The notes under the pieces were generated by a model. It did not search any database and was not told the DNA's origin. It saw only the letters and a program-made list of their open reading frames with translations. Positions 10,898 through 20,133 of a stretch of DNA of 64,000 bases are shown one piece after another. The position numbers and the translations under genes were made by a program. The stretch is from Sphingobacteriales bacterium (GTDB taxonomy: Bacteria > Bacteroidota > Bacteroidia > Chitinophagales > UBA2359): NCBI GenBank assembly GCA_016706405.1, contig JADJJT010000001.1, positions 933,501 to 997,500 of the forward strand, in the 5' to 3' direction. Numbering within the stretch: the first letter of the stretch is position 1; the number at the start of each line of letters is the position of its first letter.

Positions 10898-12171
10898 TCA
10901 TTTCGTTAGATTTCTCGTTTCTAAATCGCTGTCAAACAAAATTTCGCTTTTGATTTTGTCCGACAAAACTTTATTCTTTATTAAAATTTCGACAATTCCT
11001 TTTCTGTGAATTGCACAATTCATTTTGTTATACAGTATTTCAAGAGGTTGTTTACATTCTTTTGTCTGGTTCGCTTTGAATATATCTGTATAAGTTCCTG
11101 CTAATTGTTCTATTTTGTGTTCATTGTTTGTATTGTCTGCAATTTCACTTAATAATTTGAAGTCTCCACTTTTGTAATTAGAAGTCAAGATTTCTAAAAA
11201 GTCAATTGGATTTTTTGAGTTTTTTATTTTGTCGATTGCAAAGTCTCTAATGTCTTTGCTTTTTAAATGCTTTAATGCTTCAACAGCGTTTTCAACAATT
11301 CTGTTTTTGCTTGTCCGCTTTTGCTTTGCAAAGTCTAAAATTATTTGATTGTCGTAAGGAAATTTGTAGAAATCAAAAATGTCCAAGAGTTTTTCAATAT
11401 TTACCTTGTCCGCTTCGTTAATGAGTTGTTTTGCTACTTGATTTACTTCTTCGTGAAACAATTTCCGTTTTCTAACGAATGAAATACGTGGTTTGCTGTT
11501 TATAACTTCGTCAATAATGTCTTTATATTTTGTTGGTTTGGTCTTATGCCTTTTTGACTTGATTTTGTACGTTTTATATTGTCAAGATAAATACGAATGA
11601 ACTTGTTCGTCTTGGCTTTCTTTTTAAGTTCTTCGTATACTTTTATGCTTTTGTTTTCTTCTTGAAAGTGTGTAATTATCCAGTCGTCTTGCCAATCATC
11701 TGGATTTTGTTCAATGTGTTTTCCAAACTTTTCGGCAACGTAAAAAAGTCCATTTAGTCCGTCAAGTTCTAATATTTCATAAGCACCAACCCAATCAGAA
11801 CCTTCAATTGGATTGGTTAAGAATCTGTCATAAATTGCTCGTTTTGCTTCTGTGTCATTTCGCTCGGCAAAAAGTTTTGCAAGCGCAAACAAATGTGTCA
11901 AATTCCAAGTGTCGTTTTTTTCTGTTGCCAATCCTTGCAAAATAGCTTTGCGAATTTTGTCTTTCTTTTTTGAAACAGAAATAATGTCATAGATATATTG
12001 TGCCCGATTTCCTTCACATTGTCCGTCATAAGCGAAAATATTCAAAGCACCTTTAATAATTTGATTTGAAAAGTCAATTGTCGGGTTGTTCTTTGCTATT
12101 AAATACGCTTCGCCTGTCCCACGTTTTAGTGAGTTGAAAAATTGTCGTTTTATGTCTGCTGTGTAGGTCAT
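10898..12171 (-). pseudogene. Helical-repeat (HEAT-like) protein, split by a one-base frameshift
   Basis: Two frames form one protein of about 424 residues. The first (12171-11500) starts MTYTADIKRQFF and reads to ...RTKSSQKGIRPNQQ; the second continues in another frame as RHKTKPTKYKDIIDEV, through FVRKRKLFHEEVNQVAK to the end at 10898. The join needs one extra A in the AAAAA run at about 11551-11555 (minus strand CAAAAAGG), so the break is a homopolymer deletion, real or artefactual. The sequence is nearly all helical, with short repeated helix pairs (ALKHLKSKDIRDFAIDKI, AILQGLATEKN), suggesting a HEAT/ARM-like scaffold. No catalytic motif was seen. It is flanked by two direct copies of the non-coding element, which could allow precise loss of the gene. 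Confidence 0.6.
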
Positions 12172-12190
12172 TTAAAACTCTGACTAACGT

Positions 12191-12600
12191 CAGTCCGTCT
12201 AAAAACTCATAAGTTTCGGCAAATTTACATTATAAGTTTCAAATGGCGGCGATTTGAGGGCTTGTTTTTTTGCGTTAATAAATCTTGTATGAAATATGTT
12301 TTGAGGCGGGCTGCCTTTATTTTATCCGGATAAAAAACGAGGGCATAAATTTATCCGGAAAATGCCCAAAATATTAGCCCAAATATATCATCATCCGGAA
12401 ATAATAAGGTGGTTTTTCCAAAATTCGTTTTATTGGGCTTAATTAGGTTCATTTTAAGGCCTTCAAAAAAAGGAACTTCCATTTATTTATCCCAAAATTG
12501 AGGTTTGCCTAGAACGCGGCAAATGCAGCTACGGCGGGCATTTTAGCCCAAAAAACACCTAAATAAAATTTGAGTTGTGTAACGGTTACCGCTGTTAGCG
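12191..12600. repeat. Interspersed non-coding element, copy 2
   Basis: About 410 bp, no gene. It begins CAGTCCGTCTAAAAACTCAT, the same terminal sequence as the IS1182-like elements, directly after CTGACTAACGT, and ends AACGGTTACCGCTGTTAGCG. It resembles copy 1 over its length but carries an extra ~50 bp (around 12370-12430). The ends carry TAACG and GTTAGCG words like the attC-like sites elsewhere in the island, so it appears to sit inside such a site between the PaiB-like gene and the helical-repeat gene. Confidence 0.7.
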
Positions 12601-12619
12601 GTTCGTTATTTATTGGTTC

Positions 12620-13288
12620 TCACGAGTCAAATTTTGAACCGTCCCACTCAACTCCGGGCGGAAATAACTCCGATTTTCTTTTTCTCATTTCTGCTGCAAT
12701 TAAAGCACCACCACCGCCTTGATCTTCAAGTTTTGAAATGATACTCATATAACTCTTTTCATCTCTATTTTGACTTAGCTTAAACACATTGTCAATATTA
12801 TCTGCCTTAATCTCAAATCCAACGATTGCAGGCATCATCTTGCTCAAAAAATTGTCCGGCAGATTGTCGTAGAAAGTTTGCGATTGTAAGTTGCCTTTTT
12901 CAAATTTCAAAGTCAGTTTACGCATAAACGCCACTAATTCGTCATTTGACATAAAGTTTACTTGTCCTGCAATATGCACACTCATATAGTTCCAGGTTGA
13001 ACCAATTTGAGGGTTGCTGTACCAAGAAGCACTTACATAGCAACTTGGTCCAGTAAAGACCAGCAAGGCATTTGGGTTTTCAGCAAATGCTTTATGATGG
13101 TCTGTGTTTCGCATTATGTGTCCATGCATAAATAGTTCTCCATTTCTTTCTTCAAGCAACATTGGTATTTGGGTTGCTACCTGTTTGCCTGAATTGAAGC
13201 TACCTGTCATAAAAGCAAATGGATATTCTTCTAAAAATTCCAAAATTGCTTGTTTATCCTTCTCTTTAAAGTATGAAAAATTATACAT
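12620..13288 (-). CDS. PaiB-like FMN-binding split-barrel protein
   Basis: 222 residues. It matches the PaiB family (FMN-binding negative transcriptional regulator) in layout: N-terminal MYNFSYFKEKD, the QIPMLLEERNGELFMHGHIMRNTDHHKAF segment, the TGPSCYVSASWY signature and a C-terminal GALIAAEMRKRK helix. PaiB of Bacillus is linked to sporulation and protease gene control, but most family members are uncharacterised flavin- or heme-binding split-barrel proteins. The start ATG at 13288 fits the family N-terminus. About 20-30 nt beyond the stop is a CTGTTAGCG core, and upstream is CTGACTAACG, so the gene is bracketed like a single-gene cassette. Confidence 0.8.
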   Translation of the reverse strand: MYNFSYFKEKDKQAILEFLEEYPFAFMTGSFNSGKQVATQIPMLLEERNGELFMHGHIMRNTDHHKAFAENPNALLVFTGPSCYVSASWYSNPQIGSTWNYMSVHIAGQVNFMSNDELVAFMRKLTLKFEKGNLQSQTFYDNLPDNFLSKMMPAIVGFEIKADNIDNVFKLSQNRDEKSYMSIISKLEDQGGGGALIAAEMRKRKSELFPPGVEWDGSKFDS

Positions 13289-13339
13289 TCTTGATTGCCT
13301 TTTTTGTTATGTGGTGTCGTTTTACAATTCTGACTAACG

Positions 13340-14790
13340 TTTTATATTACTGTTCAGAATCAAGTTATTACGCATCCTAAGTCCTCATTAGTCAGGGCAA
13401 ATTTAGCGATTTGTTTTTTGACTCTTGCTACTAATTTTAGTTTTCTTTTTTCATCAAGGAACAGGTAATCTGTAGGTGGTTTGTAAGGAAGTTTTTTTAC
13501 GACCATATTCCAAAGTATTACAGCAAGTTTTCTGGCAGTAGCACTCACGGCTACGGTTCTGCCTTTGCGGTAACATACACGGTTGAAGAAGTTAGACAAA
13601 TGGGTGTCTTTTAAATTTCCAATTGCATTGGCTGCATTGCGAAGTGCAATTTTCAATCTGTTGCTTCCCTTGGGTGTTTTTGAACTGAGTAATTTACCTC
13701 CGCTTACTTTGTTGTTCGGAGCAAGTCGCAGCCAGCTTGTAAAATGTTTTGCAGTTTCAAACTTATGAAAGCCGTCAGGTCCAATTTCGCTGATAATGCT
13801 TAACACTGTGGCGTGACTCATTCCCTCAATGTTCATTAAATCAACCCCACCAAAGTATTGAAAAGAAGCCTGATTGAGGTCAATTCCTTTGATTGCATTT
13901 TTGTTTATTCTCTTATGCGTTTTGTCGGTTGTTTTGAGTTTCTTTTTTTCAGGATATGTATTGATTTGCTGTTTGAGAAAGGCTCCAATTTGTTTATCGC
14001 ATTCAGCAATTTTCTTTTGATAGAATTGGTATGATTCTAATTCTTGCTTCAACCCGAACAGGTAATCTTCACGATTGTTTCCTTTCAAGGCTTTGGATAT
14101 CTCTTCTTTGGATTTTCTGCAGTTACCGTGTCGGTGTCCGGAAAGTTTTTCAGGGTCGAGATTTCCTTTGCAGATATCGGTGATGATTGCCATACCAGTC
14201 AATCCGCAAATATCATTGACTACTACATCCAAGCGAAAGTTGAGTATTTTAAGATATTTCTGCATTTTGTGCGATGCTTCTGCAGCAAGCGTGAGCATAT
14301 TTTGTCTTTGCCGGCAATAGGTGCGTAACTTTTCGGTGGTTTCATCGGGTAAAAAACTGCTTGTCAATAAACCTATACTGGGTAGTTTTTGTATCCACCG
14401 GGCATCTTTCACATCCGTTTTTTTGCCCTTGATGTTTTTAGTGAATTTGCCATTGGCAAGGGTTACATCAAAACCGTGTTTAATGAGTTCTACATAGAGG
14501 TTTTGCCAATAATTTCCTGTGCTTTCCATAGCCACAGAAGTAACATCATGCTCTTTTAGATGCACACAAATGTCGGTCAGGTCATCAGCGTACACCCCAA
14601 ACTCTTTAACATCTTCCAAGTCTTGTCCCACCGCAACAAAGTGGCTGCGACTGCCAATATCAATGCCTGCACAATGCGGGTTGATAATGTCCATTGCTAA
14701 TTTTTGTTTTTCCATTTTTTCTATTTTTTATAGGTTAATAAAAATGGCTCAAAGAGAATGTATCTTTGCACTGTAAATTATTCTGAACGG
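13340..14790 (-). mobile_element. IS110/IS1111-family insertion sequence
   Basis: A DEDD transposase gene is flanked by the subterminal inverted repeat GTTCAGAAT (13352-13360) and ATTCTGAAC (14780-14788). Subterminal repeats are typical of the IS1111 group of the IS110 family. The left end lies within a few bases of CTGACTAACG (13331-13339), an attC-like core; some IS1111 relatives are known to target integron attC sites. Outer limits are approximate: the right non-coding end could extend to the hairpin at 14851 or further. Confidence 0.6.
13360..14715 (-). CDS. IS110-family DEDD transposase
   Basis: 451 residues, apparently intact. The N-terminal RuvC-like DEDD domain starts with CAGIDIGSRSHFVAVG (first Asp). 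It continues with VAMESTGNYW (Glu) and KTDVKDARWIQ (Asp pair). The C-terminal transposase_20 domain has NIEGMSHATVLSIISEIG, FTSWLRLAPNNKVSGGK and a Ser-containing segment SKTPKGSNRLKIALRNAA typical of the serine-type active part. Known IS110 enzymes use a structured non-coding bridge RNA from the element ends to choose target and donor DNA; a candidate structured region lies just upstream. The ATG at 14715 starts MEKQKLAMD. The gene lies between the PaiB-like gene and an IS1182-like copy. Confidence 0.9.
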   Translation of the reverse strand: MEKQKLAMDIINPHCAGIDIGSRSHFVAVGQDLEDVKEFGVYADDLTDICVHLKEHDVTSVAMESTGNYWQNLYVELIKHGFDVTLANGKFTKNIKGKKTDVKDARWIQKLPSIGLLTSSFLPDETTEKLRTYCRQRQNMLTLAAEASHKMQKYLKILNFRLDVVVNDICGLTGMAIITDICKGNLDPEKLSGHRHGNCRKSKEEISKALKGNNREDYLFGLKQELESYQFYQKKIAECDKQIGAFLKQQINTYPEKKKLKTTDKTHKRINKNAIKGIDLNQASFQYFGGVDLMNIEGMSHATVLSIISEIGPDGFHKFETAKHFTSWLRLAPNNKVSGGKLLSSKTPKGSNRLKIALRNAANAIGNLKDTHLSNFFNRVCYRKGRTVAVSATARKLAVILWNMVVKKLPYKPPTDYLFLDEKRKLKLVARVKKQIAKFALTNEDLGCVIT

Positions 14791-14851
14791 GGTAGCGAAA
14801 GCTCCACCACTGAATTTATCACTAAGTCCCGACTGGGAATCGGGACTTTTT
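14775..14851 (+). ncRNA. Candidate small RNA next to the IS110 transposase
   Basis: A plus-strand -7-like box TATCTTTG (14761-14768) is followed about 55 bp later by a strong intrinsic terminator (14824-14851), with no ORF between. This would give a transcript of about 75 nt, divergent from the transposase and spanning its subterminal repeat. No good -33 box was seen. It could relate to an IS110 bridge or antisense RNA, or the terminator may only shield the IS from outside transcription. Confidence 0.3.
14824..14851 (+). terminator. Intrinsic terminator
   Basis: A perfect 9-bp stem AAGTCCCGA / TCGGGACTT with a 7-nt loop (CTGGGAA), followed by a T-run on the plus strand. The minus-strand side lacks a T-run, so it acts in the plus direction although no plus-strand gene precedes it. 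Confidence 0.75.
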
Positions 14852-14874
14852 ACATTCCAACCAGAATGACGCAC

Positions 14875-14966
14875 GAGCTATAACGCACCAATGCTTAGAA
14901 GGGTCTTGCAATGAGCCGCTTCAAATGTAGTGTGTATTGTCTGCCGGATGACTCTCCCGTTAGCTC
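14875..14966. other. attC-like palindrome
   Basis: GAGCTATAACG at the left and CGTTAGCTC at the right form an inverted pair about 90 bp apart, with TAAC and GTTA cores in the orientation expected for an attC site. Internal pairing is weak by eye, so this is one of the less certain sites. Confidence 0.35.
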
Positions 14967-15010
14967 GAGAATTTATTTTCGGTCGAAAAATGGGGAATGA
15001 CGCATAACGG

Positions 15011-16693
15011 CAGTCCGTCTAAAAACTCATAAGTTTCGGCAAATTTACATTATAAGTTTTAAATAGAGGCGATTTGAGGGCTTGTTTTTTTGCGTTAATA
15101 AATCTTGGATGAAATATATTTTGAGGAGAGAGAGGGCGCATATCTCCTTAAAACGAGCTATAAAAGACGAAAAACAAAAAACAGGGTTTTTAACCACGTT
15201 TTGAACAGCTCACGAGGCAAAATATTGAATAATCGGCGCAAATTATAGGCAGTCATTATAAGCCCCACATCGGCGGCGGCGCGCTCAATGCCCCGCTTGG
15301 TGATGATGTAGGAGTAACCCCATTGCCGTTTAATTGTGCCGTAGGGGTGTTCTACTATTTGCTGCCGAAGCTTATACAAGTTTTTATTTTTTTTTTCTAT
15401 GTTTTTTTTTGTTAATATCTACATATTGTTGGTACTCGCTCCGCTCTATGAGTCTGCCTTTTGCATTTTTGGTGCATAACAATTTGACGGGACAATGCTG
15501 ACATTTAGTGGTTTTATAATGTTTAACATAATAGGTCGAGTTCTCTTTGGTTTTGAGGTAGTTATTGCCGTTTGTACGGAGTGTTTCTCCCTGCGGACAG
15601 TTGTAGGTATCGGTAAGATTGTTGTAGTCAAAGCGGTCAAAATTGTAATCCCGGATTAGGTGCGCAAGCGGCAACTGAGGGTATGGCTGTCATAATTTCT
15701 ACCCCATTTCGACTGCCGTTTTTATTTCACTTCGGTGTGATATCCTTTGTCGTAAAGGGCGGTAAAACCCGTTGTTTGCAATATTGTTTGCGCGCTTTGC
15801 AGCATCTCGCCCATAGGCTTTGCTGTCGTTGGTATTGGTAAGTTTGTAATCAATAATGAGTTTGTGTTTATCATCTACGGTGGTTTGCACGTTGTACCCT
15901 ACTTCGGTAATATTGTTGCGGGTAATGAGTTGGCGGCTGTCGGGGTCGGTGGTAGAAATTTGTTTTTCGCCCGTATCCTCAAGTTGTTGCTGAAGGACTT
16001 GGTAGTTTTGTTTTCGTTGTGTTTGCTTGTCAATTTCTGCTTGTATAGTTTGTTTGTTATCTTCATCGGCTGCGGCAAGTTCGGCGTTGTACTCGTCTAA
16101 CTTTTTGTCAATATAGGCAAGATGTTGTGCTATTTTCTTTTCATTAAAATTGTTTTTCTTGCTGTTTTGAGCCCGAAGTTTGGTCGAGTCGCCGGCAATG
16201 AGTTTGCCCCCTATTAATTGAAATTGTTTTGCTATGCGCACGGTGTGCCGAAATACTTCCCGGATGGCTTTTTGATTATCTTTCCGGAAATTGGCTATGG
16301 TATTGTGGTCGGGTGCTAATTGTTGCAACAGCCACATCACTCGGTATTGCGCCTGCACTCTTTTTCTAACACTCTCGAAGAACGAATGCAGTTTAAATAC
16401 CCGTAAATAAACAATTTGAGCAAATCTTTCGGGTTGTATGCTGGCCGACCTTCAGCATTTAGTTTGCTGGCAAAACCAAATTTTTCCATCTCAATACTTT
16501 CAACAAACATATCAATTAACCGAACTTCATTGTCCGAAGCGATAATATTGTCTAAGCAATCGGTAAATAAAACGGCTTGTTCTCTTGGTATTCCTTTAAT
16601 ATATTCCATGCCACTAAATTACGAAATAAATTAAATATTACCCAATTATTTGAAAGAAAAAATAAAATTATTTGAAGGTTTTTAGACAGTCTG
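15011..16693 (-). mobile_element. IS1182-like element, copy A (full length, broken ORF)
   Basis: 1,683 bp. The ends are CAGTCCGTCTAAAAAC and, inverted at the other end, CAGACTGTCTAAAAAC. They are flanked by a 4-bp direct repeat ACGG (15007-15010 and 16694-16697), a target duplication as expected for IS1182-type elements. The insertion is exactly in CATAACGG, the left core of an attC-like site whose remainder lies at 16694-16820. Confidence 0.85.
15158..16609 (-). pseudogene. IS1182-like DDE transposase, several frameshifts (copy A)
   Basis: Pieces in order on the minus strand: 16609-16337 (N-terminal domain, MEYIKGIPREQAV...RSSRVLEKECRR), 16358-15699 (MWLLQQLAPDHNTIANFRK, GDSTKLRAQNS, VQTTVDDKHKLI), 15674-15384 (Cys-rich CQHCPVKLLCTKNAKG), 15379-15158 (VEHPYGTIKRQWGYSYI, the DDE glutamate region). 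Reassembled, this is about 480 residues, normal for IS1182. The first break (-1, at 16337-16358) also occurs in copy C, so it is ancestral or functional. The others (around 15381, 15652, 15733) are homopolymer or CCGG indels not shared by the other copies. Confidence 0.8.
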
Positions 16694-16820
16694 ACGGTTT
16701 TCGGCTTTGCGAGGGAGCGGATTTTAGCACAAAAGCTCAATCGAAGAACCGAACTTCAAATTTACGAAAAAGTTTCAAATGAAGCACTTCCCCCGCTCTC
16801 TTGCAAAACCGATGTTACAG
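16694..16820. other. attC-like palindrome, left core split by IS1182 copy A
   Basis: The left arm GGTTTTCGGCTTTGCGAG (from 16696, followed by GGAGCGG) pairs imperfectly with the reverse complement of CCCCCGCTCTCTTGC plus AAAACCGATGTTACA (16791-16819). The right core is GTTACA; the left core TAACGG is now at 15005-15010 beyond the IS. It lies 3' of the TonB receptor gene. Confidence 0.55.
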
Positions 16821-16874
16821 GCTGGCGTTCATTTAGTTGTCTTGTTTTATTGTTTTATTTTTTTCGTGAGGGAA

Positions 16875-16924
16875 GGCATACTCTTTGGCAAGCTTGGCTT
16901 GTGCGGCTTGCCAATGTGTATGCC
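16875..16924. other. Conserved CTCTTT/AATGTG hairpin, copy 1
   Basis: Arms GGCATACTCTTTGGCAAGC (16875-16893) and GCTTGCCAATGTGTATGCC (16906-16924) pair except for the CTC/GTG internal mismatch, with a 12-nt loop. It lies 20 nt beyond the TonB receptor stop. The same core recurs at 27282, 30221 and 33517. It may act as a 3'-end structure of cassette transcripts. Confidence 0.55.
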
Positions 16925-16943
16925 ATGTTCAGAATGTTGTGTT

Positions 16944-19370
16944 TTAAAACTCAAATATAAATCCAATAGACGGTACAATTGTCGCTTTTCTTTGTTGAAG
17001 AATTAAAGGAATACCGTTACTTCCGTCTGCTTTAATGGTTTGTCCGTCTGTTGTTTTAAAGCCAGTGTTGTCATCGTTTCTTTCAAACGTGAATTTTGGA
17101 AGATAGGGTGTTTTATAAAACAGAATATTTTGGAAATCGACAAATAAATTTAAACTTACTTTTTTGAAGTTGAATTTTTTATCTACTCTCAAATCCAATT
17201 GGTTGAAAATGGGAAGTCGTTTGTTGTTGAGCTGTGTATAATCATAAGTACCTGTTCCTGTTGTTAAATACATTGCCGTTGAAGCGTTCCTGTCAAAAGG
17301 CGTGTAAGGTTGTCCGCCTGCAATTCGGTATTTCAAACCGATGTCCCAGTTCTTTTTGAATTTATATCCAAATGTAGCGGAAACAATGAAACCATAATCC
17401 CAAGTGGAAGGACTGAATTTATTATCTACACCTGAAAATTCAGACTTATAAAGTGTTGCACTAGCCACATAGAATAAATTTTTCACCAACTTTTGTTGAA
17501 CATAAACTTCTATTCCGTAAACCCTTCCTCGTCCAGTTGGTGCGTATTGATCACTTCCAACCGCTGAATAATCTGTGCCGATATTTGCATAAGAAATTCC
17601 GTTGGTTAATGAAACAGGATAATTTCTGTAATCTTTGTAAAACGCTTCAAAAGTAAAACGCAAATCGTTTTTAGGCACAAACTCTGTTCCTATGGTGTAA
17701 TGAATGGCATTGGTATATTTTAAATCCTTATTGACAAGTATTCCGTTGGCATCTTTATATCCCAATATGGTGTAAACTGGTAATTTATAATAACTTCCAA
17801 CAGATGCTGAAACATTCCATTGATTGTTGATGATATAGGAAAAAGAAGCTCTTGGCGAAATAGTTCTCAAAGGGTTTAATCCACTTTTTGTATAGGTATT
17901 GATGTCTGTTCGAATACCTCCTGACACTAAAAATTTATCATCAAAAAAGTATTTTGCTACTTGTCCATAAAGTCCAAATTTGAAAAATTCTATGGCTGAC
18001 TTACTCGAAAAACTAATCGCAGGGCTGATAATATTTCCATTGTTATCTTTTACTTCTTCTTTAATGGTATTGAAAATGTCGGCATCGTATTTTACATATT
18101 GAGCATCCACGCCATAACTGTATTTCCAGCCATTTTTGTAGTTGTTCATATCAAAACGAAGCTTGTTTTCTGTTTCGTGGCTTCCTAAACTAAACAGTTT
18201 GTTTCCACTTTTTGAAGCATTGTTTTCATAACGGTCTGCACCATTAAAAAACATATTCCTACTTAAAGCAATCGTGAAAAACCCATTGTTCACCAATCTT
18301 TTTAAGGTAGCACCTACGGTATAGTTCCACTGTTTAATCAAAGGATTTGCTCGATTGATGTATTCTGTATTGGCATCACTTTCTTTTGGAACTGCCAATT
18401 TAAAATTATCAATTGCTCCAATTCCAATAAAAGTCAATTCTGTTTTGTTGTTGATTTTATGGTTTACCTTGTATTGAAAATCATAATAATCAGGTCGGAT
18501 AGGCAGGTCTAATAGCTTGAATAAAAATTGCAGATACGAGCGTCTAGCCGAAGCCATAAAGGTAGTTTTCTTTCCCAAAGGACCTTCCAACATTGCAGCA
18601 AATTCAGTTCCTGACAAACGAAAATTTCCACTTAATTTATCGGGATTTCCATTTCTTTGTTTGATGACAATTGTAGAAGCTAAAGCATTGTCGTATTTCG
18701 CATTAAAAGCAGATGAAGTCAATTGTACATCTTGAATGAACGAAACATTTAAAATTCCAGTTGCTCCGCCACTCGCTCCTTGCGTTTGAAAATGGTTTAA
18801 AACAGGAATTTCAATGCCGTCCAAATAATAAACATTCTCACTCGGGCCACCACCACGAACAATAATATCGTTACGGTTAGGTGTTGTTCCGCCTGCCACT
18901 CCTGGCAATACTTGAATTACTTTTGAAACATCAAAATTTCCACCAGGATTAACTTTTATTTCTTCAGCAGTTAATCGTTGGGTAGCAAGTGGCGTTATCA
19001 TATCCGTTGCTCGAACTGTTTTTCCTGCATTGATGACTACCTCTTGTAATTCCTGACTTTTTTCGTCTAATTCTATTTGCAAAACCTGTGCATTTCCAGA
19101 GCTCAAATTGATATTGTAAATCGTGGATGGCGAATACCCAATATAAGAAGTTTCTAAATTATATTTTCCAACAGGCAATTGAATGGAGAAACTACCATTT
19201 TCATTTGTAATAGTATTAATTGTGTCTTTTCCAGTAAATCGAAGCACCACACCAATCAACTCTTCTTGTGTGTTTTTATCTTTTACAACACCGTTTATAG
19301 TCCCCATATTTTGAGCATATAAAGTGCTTGTAAGCAAAGTTATCAAAAGCGATAAAGAAAGATTTTTCAT
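16944..19370 (-). CDS. TonB-dependent outer-membrane receptor with CarboxypepD_reg-like domain
   Basis: 808 residues. A signal peptide (MKNLSLSLLITLLTSTLYA) is followed by an N-terminal carboxypeptidase-regulatory-like beta-sandwich (INGVVKDKNTQEELIGVVL, about residues 24-105). Next come a plug domain (RNDIIVRGGGPSENVYYLDG, about 120-230) and a 22-strand-type barrel ending in aromatic FEF. It imports an unknown ligand using TonB energy. It is transcribed away from the marR-crt operon and shares its ~110-bp control region, so the two are probably co-regulated, although no link to carotenoids is proven. Base composition is AT-rich like the operon, consistent with transfer as one block. A TACCTTTG -7 box (19400-19393, minus strand) lies 23 nt before the start. 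Confidence 0.88.
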   Translation of the reverse strand: MKNLSLSLLITLLTSTLYAQNMGTINGVVKDKNTQEELIGVVLRFTGKDTINTITNENGSFSIQLPVGKYNLETSYIGYSPSTIYNINLSSGNAQVLQIELDEKSQELQEVVINAGKTVRATDMITPLATQRLTAEEIKVNPGGNFDVSKVIQVLPGVAGGTTPNRNDIIVRGGGPSENVYYLDGIEIPVLNHFQTQGASGGATGILNVSFIQDVQLTSSAFNAKYDNALASTIVIKQRNGNPDKLSGNFRLSGTEFAAMLEGPLGKKTTFMASARRSYLQFLFKLLDLPIRPDYYDFQYKVNHKINNKTELTFIGIGAIDNFKLAVPKESDANTEYINRANPLIKQWNYTVGATLKRLVNNGFFTIALSRNMFFNGADRYENNASKSGNKLFSLGSHETENKLRFDMNNYKNGWKYSYGVDAQYVKYDADIFNTIKEEVKDNNGNIISPAISFSSKSAIEFFKFGLYGQVAKYFFDDKFLVSGGIRTDINTYTKSGLNPLRTISPRASFSYIINNQWNVSASVGSYYKLPVYTILGYKDANGILVNKDLKYTNAIHYTIGTEFVPKNDLRFTFEAFYKDYRNYPVSLTNGISYANIGTDYSAVGSDQYAPTGRGRVYGIEVYVQQKLVKNLFYVASATLYKSEFSGVDNKFSPSTWDYGFIVSATFGYKFKKNWDIGLKYRIAGGQPYTPFDRNASTAMYLTTGTGTYDYTQLNNKRLPIFNQLDLRVDKKFNFKKVSLNLFVDFQNILFYKTPYLPKFTFERNDDNTGFKTTDGQTIKADGSNGIPLILQQRKATIVPSIGFIFEF

Positions 19371-19385
19371 ATAATCAGAATAAAA

Positions 19386-19461
19386 TTTAGTACAAAGGTA
19401 AACTATATTTTGAAATAAAAGTACTTTATTGTACTTTATTTTAAATAAAATGGTATCTTTG
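19386..19461. promoter_or_regulatory. Divergent promoters and probable MarR operator
   Basis: For the plus strand, the -7 box TATCTTTG is at 19454-19461 with a TTG 22 bp upstream; for the minus strand, TACCTTTG lies at 19400-19393. Between them are three AGTAC/GTAC motifs: TTTAGTACAAA (19386-19396), the palindrome AAAGTACTTT (19418-19427), and a perfect tandem repeat GTACTTTATT twice (19421-19440). Their position between the two promoters suits binding by the adjacent MarR regulator. The plus promoter lies downstream of the first ATG-type codon in frame and so rules it out as the marR start. Confidence 0.6.
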
Positions 19462-19479
19462 TATTCTAATTCGATAAAG

Positions 19480-20133
19480 ATGAATTACAAATTGATTAAA
19501 GATGTCCTCAATTTGCTTGAGAAATTTGAGATTGAAAACAATAAAAAAAGTGACTTTGAAACTTCTGTCGAAGGGTTTAAAAATTGGATTATTTCCACTA
19601 ACACCAATCCTGTTGTTGAACCCAATTGGGAGGGCAAAGAAAATGGAAGAAGTGCCGAAAGTGTCATCAATACATTAATTGTACACATGAACCGATACGC
19701 AAAAAGTTATTCTAAATCTGCCATTTTTGGGTCGGAATTTTCCACGCAAGAAGATTTTATTTTCCTTATCAATTTAAAGGCGTTTGGAGAAATGTCGAAG
19801 ATGGATTTAATCAAAAAAAATGTGCAAGAAAAACCATCGGGAATGCAAATTATCAATCGACTGATTGCCCAAGGTTGGGTAGAACAACGAAATTCAAAAG
19901 TAGATAAACGAAGTAAAGTGATTTCAATTACGCAAAGTGGCTTGTTGACTTTAGAAAAGCAAATGGATAAAATTCGTCAAGCAACCTCCATTGTTACAGG
20001 AAATTTATTACACCATGAAAAAATGGAATTGATACGATTGCTGAATAAACTAGATGATTTTCATCAATCAATTTATGATAAAAATATAGATACCGAAAAT
20101 TTATTACGTGAAGTGTTAAAAGATAAACAATGA
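19480..20133 (+). CDS. MarR-family transcriptional regulator
   Basis: 217 residues. Start ATG 19480 (MNYKLIKDVLNLLEKF) is chosen because the -7 box at 19454-19461 lies inside the longer frame. The winged helix covers about residues 90-160 (SKMDLIKKNVQEKPSGMQIINRLIAQGWVEQRNSK, wing VDKRSKVISIT), with flanking dimer helices. MarR proteins usually repress their own operon and a divergent gene until a ligand binds; here those would be the carotenoid operon and the TonB receptor. The stop overlaps the crtI start by 4 nt (ATGA). Confidence 0.8.
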   Translation: MNYKLIKDVLNLLEKFEIENNKKSDFETSVEGFKNWIISTNTNPVVEPNWEGKENGRSAESVINTLIVHMNRYAKSYSKSAIFGSEFSTQEDFIFLINLKAFGEMSKMDLIKKNVQEKPSGMQIINRLIAQGWVEQRNSKVDKRSKVISITQSGLLTLEKQMDKIRQATSIVTGNLLHHEKMELIRLLNKLDDFHQSIYDKNIDTENLLREVLKDKQ

